Shown here: positions 10,747 to 23,468 of the stretch, piece by piece | Layout of the letters: every line of letters begins with the position of its first letter | Position numbering within the stretch: position 1 is the stretch's first letter | NCBI GenBank assembly: GCA_021521415.1 | Contig: JAIQDT010010070.1 | Location: forward strand, 21,033-85,032 | DNA from: Bidens hawaiensis | Taxonomy: Eukaryota; Streptophyta; Magnoliopsida; Asterales; Asteraceae | Direction: 5' to 3' | DNA: 64,000 bases | Notes under the pieces: generated by a model | Seen by the model: the letters and a program-made list of their open reading frames with translations, nothing else | Databases searched by the model: none | Told to the model about the DNA's origin: nothing | Translations under genes and position numbers: made by a program

Positions 10747-11289
10747 ATTCGTTGACGGTTATAATTAGACCTGGAACGCATTATTGGTAGTGATAGTTAA
10801 TTGATACGTATAATTGTTATACAGTTAGTCGCGCACGGCTAAAGAGAAGGACAACCATTAACAGTGAACTTAATCGAGTTCAGGTGAGTTTCTAGCCCCT
10901 TTTCCTTATTATGTTTTCGGGGCTGTGTGCATACTTGATGTGATTAGTTAATACACTTACCTTAAGTGGTAAGTGTATTCCATATATGATATATGTGATA
11001 GATATGAATGATTTCTTGTCGGTACGCGAACGATCTTTGGATATTGCGCGTACTGTCAGGTTGTAAACAAAGATATGAATGTTATATGTAATGTATGGAT
11101 GATGTATGAACGTTATGAATGAATGCTTGTCGGGGCGTGAACGATCTTCGGATATTGCACGTATCGACAAGGAGTATGATTGCTAAATGAATGATGTGAA
11201 GGACGCCTAGAGTGTTCTTATGCTACGATGTAATTATTGTATATGCAAAGTAAGTGTATGCAGGTATAGGTATGGTAAATGTGTTATAC

Positions 11290-11720
11290 GTCTGACGTAG
11301 TAAGTTAGGATGGCAGACCCCTCTAACTTCCGTTGGACATAGACTTGGCATGTGATGGTGTAGTTAAGGACTGCGGGCCTTATACGTGTTATAGATGATT
11401 GATGAGAACGTAGTTAAGGACTGTGGACCTTATACGTACTTCAGATAGGAGTCAGCATTGGAAAGGATTGCGGACCTTACACGTGCTGTAATTGTATTGT
11501 GGTAGCATAGGGAGGACTGTGGACCTCATACGTGCTATGAACCAGGTTGCAACATAGGGAGGGACTGAGGACCTTGTACGTGTTGTGGATGTAGGATGGT
11601 ATAGGGAAGGACTGTGGACCTTGCACGTACCATAAATGGTGAACATAGGTATGGACTGCGGACCTATTTCGTGTTCACGACCTTGAGTATAGGCATAAAC
11701 GGTGGACTATGAACATACTC
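11290..11720 (+). repeat. minisatellite of GGACTGxGGACCTTxxACGT units
   Basis: About seven diverged units spaced roughly 55-65 bp. It lies between the ACGTG hairpin blocks and the AACTCACTCAGCG block, where other family-A copies carry different minisatellites. Confidence 0.75.
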
Positions 11721-12153
11721 TCGGTAGGCTGAGGTAGGTAATAGTATGTATGCATGAATGTATGTATGTATGTGGGAAAAGTAACTGGTTAAGTATGGAT
11801 ATGTATATTCGGATATCTACGTATGGATGATAGGTGTATGTATTTTATGTCGCCTGATTAACTAGAACTCACTCAGCGTAGCTGAATTTTAGTATGCATG
11901 CGGGTGAATATGTTTAATGTGCTAGCATGAGGAGGGCACGTGGCATGGATTGAACGGCTGGCATCTGAAGATGGAAGAAATGATGTTTAAAATATAATGT
12001 TTTATGTTATGGTTTTAAGGAAAAGATTAATGTTTTGTAACGAATGAATTAAAGTTAACGTTTCAGCGAATGTTTTAATTAACTCTGATATTTAGAACTG
12101 TGTTTTTGAGTAAATCCAACGTTAAAGTAAGACACCGGGAACGGGGCCTTACA

Positions 12154-12400
12154 GCACGGCCCCATGTTTTTGGGTGTCTGTTATATCGTTTTTTGTCTTT
12201 TCTGAAAGGTGACCATGGCCCCGTTTTCTCTGAAGCACGGCCCCGTGTTCATCTGTCCGGTATTTTGTCTTTTCTTGCAGATTTTTGTCTTTTCTAAAAG
12301 GTGAGCACGACCCCATGTTCTCTGAAGCACGCCCCGTGTCCAGCTGTACCAATACTACTCTTGAAAATCACACGGAGGCTCATCTTCAATGGGGATAAAA
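12154..12400 (-). repeat. copia-like LTR remnant, right part
   Basis: Continues the sequence broken by A1. Phrases such as CTGAAGCACGGCCCCGTG and TTTTTGTCTTTTCT occur two to three times. They match 7545-7654, which is how the original continuity is recognised. Confidence 0.4.
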
Positions 12401-12529
12401 AGGATCTGTGTAATTCATTGGGATGGGGATGGCACTAGTGCTAATACCTCTTTTTCCACTCGTGGAGGCTCCACGGAACATCTCTGACGAAAGTTACCTC
12501 CCTATCTCGAAGAAGAAAACCATACCAAC

Positions 12530-12947
12530 CACCCTTGGTATACATCTTCTAAAACGCCAAAAACTTGTCAACAGAAGATGTAATAAGCTAAAAAAGGAAA
12601 CAGAACTCAAAGTGAGGCAAACGCATCATACCCAGCGGATAAACTTGGGTAATGTGCAAGCCAAAATGTACCAAAATATCGCACACAAACGTGGTAATGG
12701 GCATACGGAAATCCCATGACTAAAAAACTCAGAGTACAAAGTTAGTTTTCCCGGGGGAGCATCCATGGCAGTGCTACCTATAGGCGGAAATTCCGGTTTC
12801 CTAGGCCGGAGTGATGTGGTACGATGAGATAATAGTCTCATAATCAGATCGACGCCACTTAATAACGACATCATGAATAGATGACCTATCGGTTTTCTTT
12901 TTGTTTTTTCCCTTGCCGGATTTCTTACCGGGCGATGAAGAAGCCAT
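12530..12947 (-). pseudogene. Transposase_28-like ('gypsy-type transposon') N-terminal fragment
   Basis: On the minus strand an ATG at 12947 opens a lysine-rich start (MASSSPGKKSGKGKNKKK), then an acidic/aromatic stretch ending at a TAG after about 48 codons. In a shifted frame (12626-12874) follows GKLTLYSEFFSHGISVCPLP, which resembles the plant domain annotated as putative gypsy-type transposon (Pfam Transposase_28), where a similar Y-x-x-F-F-x-x-G then PL motif occurs. A minus-strand TATA box lies about 95 bp upstream of the ATG. At least one stop and one frameshift break it. Family membership is from memory; a profile search would decide. Confidence 0.4.
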
Positions 12948-13038
12948 CAAAGTGAGGAAAAATAGAAGGAAATATGAGAGAAATAGGGAAGGGAAAGAAG
13001 AATATGAGGAGAATGATAAGGAAAGATATGGAACAACC

Positions 13039-13046
13039 TATTTATA
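13039..13046 (-). promoter_or_regulatory. TATA box upstream of the Transposase_28-like fragment
   Basis: TATAAATA on the minus strand within GTATAAATAGG, followed by a purine-rich leader up to the ATG at 12947. The spacing suits a core promoter. Confidence 0.45.
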
Positions 13047-13289
13047 CTAATCGCCGGTGGCGGTTAAAGTTAAAATGGAAGTCTCCAAATTAACGGACGC
13101 CCAATAAGGAAATGACACATCATGCGGGAAGTTAATGAATCCAGAACAAATGGGCGCATGGACAACACGTGCATAAAGATGAAAAGACGTGACTGATTAG
13201 ACATGGGAAAAATAAAAGATCCGATTATCACTCAATTACTTTTCATAATACATTAAATGTTGCAAAACAGTAAACCCGCGAAAAAAAAA

Positions 13290-14520
13290 ATCCTCTCGGA
13301 AAGAGGCACTTAAAACAAAAAAACACATGGGAAAAATAGATTCTCGACCCAAGTCTCTCCAATACATCGCGGAAACAATAACACGAGAAAAGTAAAACTA
13401 CCAAAACTTTCACACAGAAAATCTAAGCAAAGACACTCAACTGTAGTGAAGCCTGGTCCGAAAACATCGCGATAACTCACTAAGGAAGACCCGAGGAGTA
13501 CACGCATTAATTTTGGACCAAGCAACACACCATTCAAGACTTCCAAATTGCACAAGGAAGGAAAAGGAAGATTGAAAGGACGCACCCAAAAATGGAATGC
13601 ATAAGAACAAACGCTCATCGTACATTTATACCCAAAGAAGTAAATGAGGTAGTTAGACAGCTGGAGATCCGATTCGGAGTCAACCAATGAAAAGCGTCCA
13701 CAAGTCGTGGAAGCCAGAGAATTCAATGCGACGGCATGCAAAGACATTTATACTTACATGGAATAAATGATAAGCAGTCTGGTATGCATGGTGACATCAT
13801 CACAACTAGACGTAAACAAGACAGCCATTTACTACCACCATAAGTATCCACTTGCTTAATCGCCAAAAACGAAAGGTTAAAACATAATAAGTCCAATATT
13901 CCACCCGCAGAAACAACCGCCGAAGAAACAATGGATTGGGGGTACTTGTGGAGGTATGGTACCAAACACATCATGCAATTAACAAGTTAAGATGATTAAC
14001 CGGCGGAAAGGATATTTTTCGCGAGAGGTTACAAGCCATCGCAAAAGATACTCTCATAACAATGCGAACTGACAAAGTACAATGGAAGTGCTACCATAGG
14101 TAGGGCACGTGGTGAGATAACACTAGGTAGTACCTGACAATTATATGGGTGCACAATGGACCAATGAGAATGGGCCAATGCAGTACTCGCACAAAAAGGA
14201 AAGAACATCATTGGCCAGATTGTCCAGCCAATCAGGATAAGCCGTCATGCTCAGCCATGAGAATAGAAGCTTTCATGTAGCAGGACAGCTGGCCCAACCC
14301 TCCTCCCATCTTCGGCTATAAATACAGGATGAGGTTTAACGGTAAAAGAATCTGATTCCGTATTCTCTAACTCTCTAAATATATTCCGATCACTTACCAT
14401 ATGATTCTCACACTGGAAGGTGGTTACGAGAAGACCCCATATTCCCCTTCTCGTAACGAGATCACGGTGTTCGGTTTTGCAGGTGTACCACCCGTCGGAA
14501 CTCATCAGCACTCGTAATCA
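13290..14520 (+). repeat. LTR-like region with promoter, family unknown
   Basis: Carries a clear TATA box (14317-14324) followed by CTCTAACTCTCTAAATAT and TTTGCAGGTGTACCACC, wording typical of the R/U5 end of some plant gypsy LTRs. It ends CTCGTAATCA near 14520. The left boundary is not resolved and no partner LTR is visible. A 145-residue minus-strand frame at 13310-13747 shows no domain and is not called. Confidence 0.4.
14317..14324 (+). promoter_or_regulatory. TATA box of LTR-like region
   Basis: TATAAATA in the context GGCTATAAATACAGG, with a pyrimidine-rich CTCTAACTCTCTAAAT stretch about 50 bp downstream. Confidence 0.55.
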
Positions 14521-14849
14521 TATAATCAGTAAACATGGTGAGTTGAGCTTGTAAGCCCAGTTTACCTATAGACTTACCACTGGGTGAGATATTAGGTTTA
14601 ACCTTCTCAGGTTAGACTTAGTGTTTCTTCATGATGATATGCCAAAAAATGGTGAGAAAGCTCAATTCAAAAAATTTGACAAAATTTTGAACTTGCAGTG
14701 AAACTTTGCTTTATAAAAAGAAGAAATTTGAATATTTTTTTGCAAGGCGACATAAAACATTCTGATTCAAGTTTAAGCAACAATGTCAAGTTATTGGGGT
14801 ATTTGGAATTATGACATAAATGTGGTTTGGGAAAGCATGGTAAATTTTG

Positions 14850-14945
14850 GAAGTAATCAGTGAATGCTATGAAGTATCTTTTACCACCTCTTGATATGGT
14901 TCTAAAAGGTCTAGGTACATCAATGTCGTACAAGGACATTTATGA
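14850..14945 (-). pseudogene. Ty1/copia integrase scrap
   Basis: The minus strand reads DVPRPFRTISRGGKRYFIAF followed by TDYF. In copia integrases the matching phrase is D-x-C-GPF-x-T-x-S-x-x-G-x-x-YF-x-x-F-x-DDF, around the catalytic Asp region. Here Cys-Gly is replaced and one Asp of the DDF is Tyr. The reading frame continues to 14667 but similarity ends. Only this fragment remains. It could belong to the same minus-strand copia element as the LTR remnant at 7136-12400, which is speculative. Confidence 0.55.
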
Positions 14946-17429
14946 AGTCAATGTTAAGTGATGTAGACTAAATTATATATAAATAATATACATATTTCAC
15001 ACACTTTTATTGTGTTTTAAGTTTATTTGCTTAGAATATAATTCCTAACTAGTTTTTATATCCGGTGTGTTGCGCATGAGTAGCTGGCAAAAATTCAACG
15101 TTGGTAAAACCCCAGCGTTACGATGATGAGTGGACATGAATTCGGTCAGTACCGACTACGTTGGTTATGATATATACACCATTGGTAAATTTGAGGATTA
15201 AAACCCAAAAAAATAATTCGTCAAATTAACATATAAAACATTAACATACAAGAAAACAAAATAATTAAGATGATGTTTAATTGGTTGGCAAACCCGGGCA
15301 GTGGTAAACCCACGTGTTTTCAGTCCCCGAGCATTGAGACGGTAACTTGACATGAATTCGGCCAGTTTTGATTACGTAAGTTATGGTTCCGGAACTAAAT
15401 AACAAAAAAAGTTGAGGTGGACCAAAGACCTAATTGGGGGGGGGGGGGGGTTCAGTAAACTTGCGCATTGGTAAATTGGAGCGTTGTCGGTCACGTGCTT
15501 AAATAAAGTCGCGAGTCTGCGCGAACCCCGCCAATTTCTTTCACGTTTGTTGTGGTACTAGAACTAAAAAAATTTGTCGTTTTATCAACTTTCATTACAT
15601 TCATTATGGAAATGAATTAAAATTGGAGAAAAAATCAAACAAAATTCAATGACTAACGGAGGCCAGACGGCCGTTTGCGACACCAAACATCTTATTATAT
15701 ATAGTAATAATTGTTTGATATTTGAATTTTGTAAATTGAAGAGATTGTTAGCTTAAAATGATTTTGTAGTGTTTAAAAGTTTATTTTTATTTCTATTTTT
15801 CAAACAATTATTTCTTGGATAATTGAACTTGTTTATTGATGGTGAGACTTGGTGTTTCATGTGACCTAGGTTCTATTGCTTTTTCCGTCATTTAGTTTTG
15901 GCATAACCGGGTGATGATATGATGCTAGGTGAGTAGGTGACGTTCATTAGTTAGATCCTTGAAATAAACGAGTTTTATCTCATCGCATTGTCATGCATTC
16001 GGGCGAGTAAGATGAATATTTTAGTATGTAGACTAAACACGGATCATGAGAAAAAGCCATATAAAACTATAATATTTGGGTGTGTGATTGTAAAGTATCT
16101 TAATATAGATACATGTCTATATTAATATTAAGATACGATGGGAAGATGATAATGGTTGTGGGTTTTGAAAACAAAGAAAGGAAAAATAATGAAATTGAAA
16201 ATCTTACTAATTTATTAAATCAATACAATGTGTTCACATGACATTCAACTAACATGTTCACATATGATTTCATGTCATCAAGTTTCATGTATTTAATTTC
16301 CATATACTAACAATTAATTTTGAATAAACAAAAAACCAATAACACGCGACCCGTTTTCTTTATTATATAACCCGATTCCCATTTTTAATCCAACTGCTTA
16401 TTGTTCTCAACCTGTAAACCATAATTTTATTTCTTCGGCCAATTGATGCAGACCAACGATGACCATCTTCTCCATTGTTTACATCCGTCTAACATCCATT
16501 GTCTTCAATCTGTCATATATCAAAACATATATTTACCCCTTTATCAATTTCTATCTTTATCCATACGTCTTCAATCTATGATTTAATTCGTCTCCAACTT
16601 CAATCTGTCGATCTTCTCCGTCAAATAAGTGTTGGTAGGCATGTTAATTTTAGAGTTTTTCAATTTACTGTATTTAATTCCATGTAAGTTATTTCATATC
16701 AAGTTGTAAATTTATTATTTCATATGTAGTTATTTCATATAGTTGATTCAATAAATTATTTATTTTATCTAAAGGGTTTCTTATATTTTAAAATATTCGA
16801 ATTTCAAATCTATTGTTTGACTAGATTTGAAGTGCATTTGGAATTGTCTATAATTAGGTTGTTTCTTTTCTAAAACACCATTTTAAAATACTAGATATTA
16901 ATTATTTTTATATTACTAATACTATTAATCATACAATTCAAAACCTTTGACTTAAAATTAAACGTTTGATAATTTGATTCCCTATCCACTTATGTGATAT
17001 TTGAAAATCTCACGAAATATGTTACAAAAAATTCTAAATAATGAATGGTATGTTGAAATACGTTATTGAAATTTGTTACTGAAATAAAAAATAATATGTT
17101 GAAACATAAATATCTTATTGAAATACACTCATACATATAGCAGAATGTTGACTTCTAAATTTTTATAAATTATTCATTTTTATTATTCTTATATTTATTG
17201 TGAAATTAAAGTCTTTCTAATTTTACACTGTATTACAAAAATAAAGAACTTCGTATTACTATATAAGTTAGATTCAAATATGCATTCCTCACATTCTTGT
17301 TCATCATTTGCATCTTTAATACTCTCTACAAACAATTGTTCTACAACATTTATTTCTTTAACATATCTTACCATCACAATTCAATGTTTTGTACAAACTA
17401 ATGTTGTTTAATTGTTTTATTACTTTTAG
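14946..17429. other. AT-rich intergenic DNA
   Basis: No gene recognised. Two diverged copies of a phrase containing GACATGAATTCGG-CAGT (15135-15165 and 15345-15375) suggest an old repeat. A 15-base G run lies at 15436-15450. At 16360-16640 a TATATAA box followed by a pyrimidine-rich stretch could be a promoter and leader of the decayed exon at 17430, but nothing confirms it. Confidence 0.5.
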
Positions 17430-17626
17430 ATTTCAATGGAGGTTCAACTTTCATCATGCTTAATGAATTTGATGTTCTCAAAATGTTTCCATGTACCGTA
17501 AAGCTTAGGGTTTTAAAAGTTTGGTCCATGAAGAATAACAGAAATGCCAATGAGGACTACTTAATTGAGATGAAGATAACGGATGAATTAGAAAGATCAT
17601 CAATCTTTGTTTATATGCTTATATAA
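17430..17626 (+). pseudogene. RPA1/OB-fold-like single exon
   Basis: After a plausible acceptor (TTACTTTTAG) an open frame runs to a TAA at 17624-17626, with an ATG at 17456. The product is 56 residues and includes FDVLKMFPCTVKLRVLKVWS then EDYLIEMKITDE. This resembles the start of an OB-fold in plant replication protein A large-subunit-like proteins: a basic strand with V-x-V-RVL-x-LW, then an E-M-x-L-x-DE strand. RPA1-like segments occur in host genes and also inside Helitrons. No neighbouring exons were found, so it is probably a captured or decayed fragment. Identification is tentative. Confidence 0.4.
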
Positions 17627-20600
17627 TATTTAGTACAATGTTCAATTATTTAGTAGTGGTTTCTTATTCGTATTTTGTTAATTTATCACATGAAAATCGC
17701 ATTCAGGGTCATGCTACTGTTTTCAAACCTAATATTTTCCGTTTCATTCGTTTTTTGATTTAAAATGCAACTTTGAAAATTTTGAATTCTAGTCTTTGAG
17801 TAAATGGTTATATCTACAGGATTATCAATTGTCTAAACAAGTTAGTCTTGAATCAAAGAGATCGGTTTGAACTCCACTATAGGTATATCCCCCCCCCATA
17901 CACACACACAATTTTTTTTAGAAAATACTCATCCATATTTATTTTTCTTTATAATTAATGGTAAAATATTTATGGTTTTTTAAATTTTATTTTCCTTCAT
18001 AGATTTAATTGGACATGTTTCTAATGTTTTCAAGAACAACAGTTTCAACTTGAGATAGGCTAAACAAAAAAAAACAAAAAACAAAAAACAAACACACAGT
18101 GGAATTTTTCATAAATATTAACAATTCCAAACTACTAATTATACTTGCTTAACAGTTGATGGATTCTAAGGTATGAAGTTTTTATAAATATTAAACGATG
18201 TTTCTATTGATGTAAAGAAGAATACACTTGATATTTCATATTATTAAAAATGATTTATTTTAAAGATGTTTTCTTTCTTTGTTTTTTTTCTATAGGTGAT
18301 GCTTCCAAATAAACATTATTCAATACACTTATTAAAGTTTTATTACTTGTATTAGGTAAAAATTGTTTAATATGAAAACCAAACATATTGTTGATTTGGA
18401 GGTGTAAAAGAACTATGAAAATCGACAAATAAATTTGTTCCATGTACATTTGAAACTATGTACAAGTATTATTATCATTATCGTTATTATGATAATTAAG
18501 ATTATTATCGACAAATAATTTTTTACTTTTATTAATTTTTTTTATTTGTGTGTAACACGGGCTCTAACATAGTCTTTAATATAAAAATAACAGCCCTACA
18601 ACAAGTGAGTGTGTGTCTCGCTTTAGTCGTCAAAGCAATAGTCGGAGAGTTGTGAAAGTCTTTGTTCGTAAGTCGCCGCTTCCTTCAGCAAGATTTTTAT
18701 AGCCAAGATTTAGATTTATGTACGTTATAAATGAATAAATAAAATAAAAGAATTTATAATTAATTTATGTTAAATTGACAACAAATTACCAACTATAACA
18801 AAATACACTTAAGAATCAACAAATTTCCATTTGACTTTTTAAGAACAATTAATCAAAAGAAGATTAGCATAAATTAAATCAACATTCCCAATTAAACATG
18901 TGTTTTTCAAACATTTTACATACAAACTTTTTTCAAGTAAAAAAAATATCAGGGTTATTTGAATGCACACCGACACGCTAACCAAACCACCACCATTTAT
19001 AAACATTAAGCATGTCCAAAGATATTAGGGTTATTTGCGGTTGACTAGAAATAAATTGTTCCACAACTTTTAAATCTCATGTTCCATCAAGCCTCTAAAT
19101 CTTGAAAATTCAATAAACATATTACAGTTCAAAAAAAAAACTTAATAAATAAATAAACAAGATCAAAATAGCATCCATCTCAACATGATAAATAAACTGT
19201 ATCATATATAACGCTAAATTTGAAAGAGTAAACATTTAGTGTAAAAGGGAACAAGGAAAATATAATAATGTAAAAGAAAACAAAGAAAATAAGTGATTGT
19301 GATTTGTGAAAAAGAAAAAAAAAAGAACAAAAGAAAAGGTCAAACTAGCAAGACCATAGCACATGCTTCATTTTAGTTTCCTTCAGTTCTTTCTTGCCCC
19401 ATGTTTCTGTTACTATTTTTCGGGTTTTTTCGGCATCTTCGAACACCCCGACAGTCACCAAGAAATCACCAAACGACCATCGACATACTTAAGAGTTCAA
19501 ACACACAAATTTGTTCTGAATTGTCACTATACCAAACGACCATCGACGTGGTGCTTCGAATGCTGAAGATGGTCAAAGGCCCGCCGTAGATAAGCTCTAA
19601 ATCCGACTCTAGTAAATGTCGTTTTGCTTTGGGATCTGATTTGGTTTAGGTTTGAAGAGTGATTGTGATGAGATCTAGATTTTGTTTTGGTTTGAAGAGT
19701 GATGGTGGTGAAATCTAGATTTGTGATTTTGTTTTGCTTTGGCTTTTGGGAAGTGATGAGAGACAAAGGTAGGGTGTAAGGTGGAAGGACAATTAACATG
19801 AAAGTTACCTAATTATCTTTTTGATTTAAAAAAATAAATCTAGAAAAGACATATGTAGCATACTAGCAACCACACAAGTGAGTTTTCAGGGTTTTCTCAA
19901 CTAGAATAAGTTTTCACCTTATACTTTATATATATACATAAACGAAACAAATAAAGCTCTATGGTTCCTTCCTACTTTTTTTTCAAGCCACTAGAATACT
20001 TTATTTGTAAACTAAGTTACTGACCCTTACACGGCACGTGTGAAAATATAAAATCGTCAAGTAAACACATATATAATTTCAAACGGCAAGTTATTTTTAA
20101 TACTTTTAGATAGTGACATGATTTTAAATTGCAATTCATATTCATACGCAAACAAAGCATTGAAGTACATAAACTTACAAAGAATAACTTTACATAGTAA
20201 AATTTTTACGAAGGTAATTTAAAACTTTAAACATAAATTAAAAAAAAATAATATTAACAGAAAACAAACACACTTCAGTAACATTGGTCTGGAAAGTAAG
20301 AGTTTTAGAAAATAAGCATCTAGGAAAGATTCTAGATAAGCATTAAAGAATGATTCGGGCTTCTTTTCTTCCGGGACTCGGAATAAGGCTGATGATATAA
20401 TTATTTATACACCAATCTAACAAAAATTGTGGCTAACTGACTACGAAAATTGTTATATTTCATATGAAAAGTTTTGCACCCTAATAAACTAAAGCACTTC
20501 CAAAGCGAATTTAAGAACTAGAACCAAATCGAAACCTTTTTAAAATGACATGTTTTGACAAAATCAAATCGTTACGTTTTTAAAATGACCAATTTTAACC

Positions 20601-22346
20601 CGAACCAAATCGATATCTTCTAAAATTGACTTGTTATGACCCGAACCAAAATAATCCGATTTTAAAAAGACATGTAAATCGATACATTTTTATATTGACT
20701 TGTTGACCATAACTAAACTGATATCCTTTTAAAATGACCTATTTTGACCCGAGCCAAAGAAAATTGAAACATTTTTAAAGTGACCTATTTTCATAACTGA
20801 AAATTGAAATAACACACTTAAAGACTAAGAAGAAAAGTGAAGGGTAACACGTACAATGTTCATAGATTTTGAAATCCTTTCTAACAAATGCGAATTCATT
20901 ATTATTGGTTATGAAGGCCCAAAAAATATAAAGCTTCATTGACTTCAACCCACTTGAAAGATGAAACACATGTGAACTTTTTCACTTAGTTTGTGAACCC
21001 TCCATATTCTTTCATTTTTCAGTAATCACTAAAACCAAATACCAAACAAACTAAACACAAAATGGAACGAAACGAAAATGAAAAAAAGTAAAACAAAACC
21101 AAAACCGAAAACTTAAAAAAAAACAAATACCAATAAAACTAAAACAAAAAACAAAATGAAACAAAAAAACAAAAAATCAATAAATCTGAAGCCGAACTAA
21201 AAACAAAAACTGTTAAAACCAAAACGAAAAGCTGAATAAAGTTAACCCACCTAAAACGAAACTAAAAAAAACAAAATTGAACTGAAAGGAAAATGAAACA
21301 AAACAAACTTATAAAAACTAAAACCGAACAAAAACCAACAACCGAAATGAAACCACCATAAAAAATAACTACCATGAAACTTTGAAAAGAAAAACCTAAA
21401 CTCATTAAGGAACACATATATTATTATTAATAGTAGATTGAAATACATGTAATTAAGTTGAATATAATTTAATAATTCTGAATTATTTTATTAGTCAGAA
21501 ATTATAAGAATGTATATCATTTATAGAAAAAGTTATTGCTTTAATAGTATAATAATAGATGGAGGTTTCTCATTAATTTGATCCGAATACACGTGTATGA
21601 GTCTCACCAAACCCAGATAGCCCTTAAACGGGTTATAACATCTGATAAATTAAAATTTAATCTCATCAAATATTTGATATAAAAATCCTAAAAAGTAAGG
21701 ATCTACTAAAAATTAAAATCCAAGTTTATTGAATAGTAATCAAGTTTCATAATTGTTTCAATTAGGTAACTCAAGTTTAAAAATTATTTTCGTTAAGTCA
21801 CTAAACTTTTATATTTTATTAATTAAAGGTTTTAACATGTTTTTTAGCATTTTTATTTTTTAGTTAAATAAAGGAAATCTTTTTTTATGTGGACGTTGAG
21901 TGGTAACCTGGATTTCAATATTTATTATTAAATTCTAATATAATTAAAAATTTTAAATTGAAGTACATATATTGCACATTCTGACGCCCGCATTTTATCC
22001 TCCATTTCTTTCTTGACGCACAAAAAATCGATGAGACTCGATTTGATGATTTAGTGATCCGATTTGGGAAATATTTGCATGGGTGATCTAATTGAAACAC
22101 TTTTAAAATTTGATTATTATCCAATGGCATTATCCCTATAATTAAGAAACAATTTTACAGTAAACAAATTTAGCAGATCATGTGTCTCACCAAACACAAA
22201 TAGATTTTAAAACGAGTTATAATATCTCATTTAGTTGTGAAACCTTTCCATCATCAAACCTAAAGTATATTATTAAGTTCTTTATAATGAATATTAGAAA
22301 CGAATAACGTAAACCCCCCTGTAATATAGGTGATAAAACCTAGTGT
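17627..22346. other. AT-rich intergenic DNA with low-complexity tracts
   Basis: No gene recognised. 19360-19620 is mixed-composition DNA with short open frames lacking domains. 20500-20800 repeats phrases like AAATGACxTxTTTTGACCCGA at about 40-60 bp. 21040-21370 is a degenerate AAAACCAAAACCGAAA tract. Two diverged direct repeats with the core TCTCACCAAAC lie near 21600 and 22180. Confidence 0.5.
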
Positions 22347-22365
22347 GTATATATATATATATATA

Positions 22366-23281
22366 GGGTTAAGTTCAAGAGAGAAGTAGTCTTAGTGCGA
22401 GAAATTTTAGAAGTCATTCAGATAAATGAAAATTTCTTTTTATTTTTGCTTTTAATTAATTAGAAGGACATTTATGTCAAATTTCTAATTTTTGTTTTTG
22501 GTAAGTAATAACTGGTTTAGTAAGTTTCAAATTACATATTTTTGTTTTTATTATTTCTATTCTTTTAATTATTAACTCTTAGATTATTACTTACGGGTCA
22601 AGTTATTTACAAAGAGGAACAAAAATGAGAAGATTGAGAAGGATTTGTAGCCACATAAAAAAAACCTTAAAAATTTTAAAAAATTAATAAAAAAAATAAA
22701 AATGTTTCCACCGTATTTCTTGCTTTAAAAAAAACACAATGGTGAGTGAAAAAAATCATTGTATCTTTTTGTTTATCATTATGGTTTATGTTTATTTTTT
22801 TCATTAATTGTGTGTTTTTTACTTGACATTTATTTTTTTTTTCTTGATATTGCGTTATATTACTCAACCTTATGTTATATTTTGTTCGGCATTGTGTTAT
22901 ATTTTCCGATCTATTGTGTCTTTTTTTAGTTATAATTGTTCTTTTGTTCATTTTTGTCATTGTGTCTTTGATCTCGGCATTGTGTTTGGTCATATATTTT
23001 AATTTTTTTTTCAGAAAAATTAGTAAACCCATTTTTAACATTTTACATGTAAATAAATTATTAAACTCTGCATCTGATTTTCAAATAAAATAATTTTACA
23101 CGTAAAACAATTATTGTTTCAAATTTGTGTTTTTTTTATTAAAAATATTGCTTTTACATGTAAAACAAACTAGTTAGAAGACACTAAGACTTGATGATCA
23201 TGTTAGTTACATCTAAAATCAAGACTTTTACATTTAAAATCTTAGTTTTTAGATATGGTATAATATTATTTTACATATTAA
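22366..23281. other. E1 left arm
   Basis: AT-rich, with long poly-A/poly-T runs around 22660-23010. Open frames here (up to 121 codons on minus, 22676-23041) are low-complexity by-products. TTTTACATGTAAA words occur at about 23040 and 23151, and a TTTTACACGTAAAAC variant at 23094. Confidence 0.5.
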
Positions 23282-23445
23282 AGCATTGTAACATCCTACT
23301 TCCGATAATATTAATAAAGGAAATTTCGTTTGTTATTAACGCGGTGTGTATAAGTTTAGATAAATAAATTATAAGAGGATGGGTTTGGACATTAAAAGAT
23401 GGAATAAGAGATGAAATGAGCCTTAGGTCCATGAGCTTAAGGGAA

Positions 23446-23468
23446 TATAAATACCCCATAAACCCTAA
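23446..23468 (+). promoter_or_regulatory. TATA box and telobox of LTR A2
   Basis: TATAAATA (23446-23453) followed by AAACCCTAA (23460-23468), the same arrangement as the other family-A copies. Confidence 0.6.

Larger units (their letters stand above)
7655..12153 (+). mobile_element. Family-A solo LTR (copy A1), itself interrupted
   Basis: Starts TGTAACATCC and ends GGGGCCTTACA, the same termini as the LTRs of the full-length element at 49029-58031. It is flanked by a perfect 5-bp duplication GCACG (7650-7654 and 12154-12158). Removing the inserted element at 7985-9728 and one copy of its duplication leaves about 2.75 kb with no gag or pol, so this is a solo LTR left by LTR-LTR recombination. 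Conserved blocks include the TATA box, telobox, GTGAGTTTC block (10884), ACGTG hairpins and the end block AGAACTGTGTTTxTGAGTAA. Confidence 0.9.

Noticed and set aside
13310..13747. 145-codon minus-strand open frame
   Set aside because: Unusual Cys/Phe-rich composition, no domain, overlaps a shorter frame in another phase and lies in an LTR-like region. Probably chance.
22676..23093. Open frames on both strands, up to 121 codons
   Set aside because: They arise from poly-A/poly-T low-complexity DNA; the products are Lys/Asn- or Phe-rich without domain structure.
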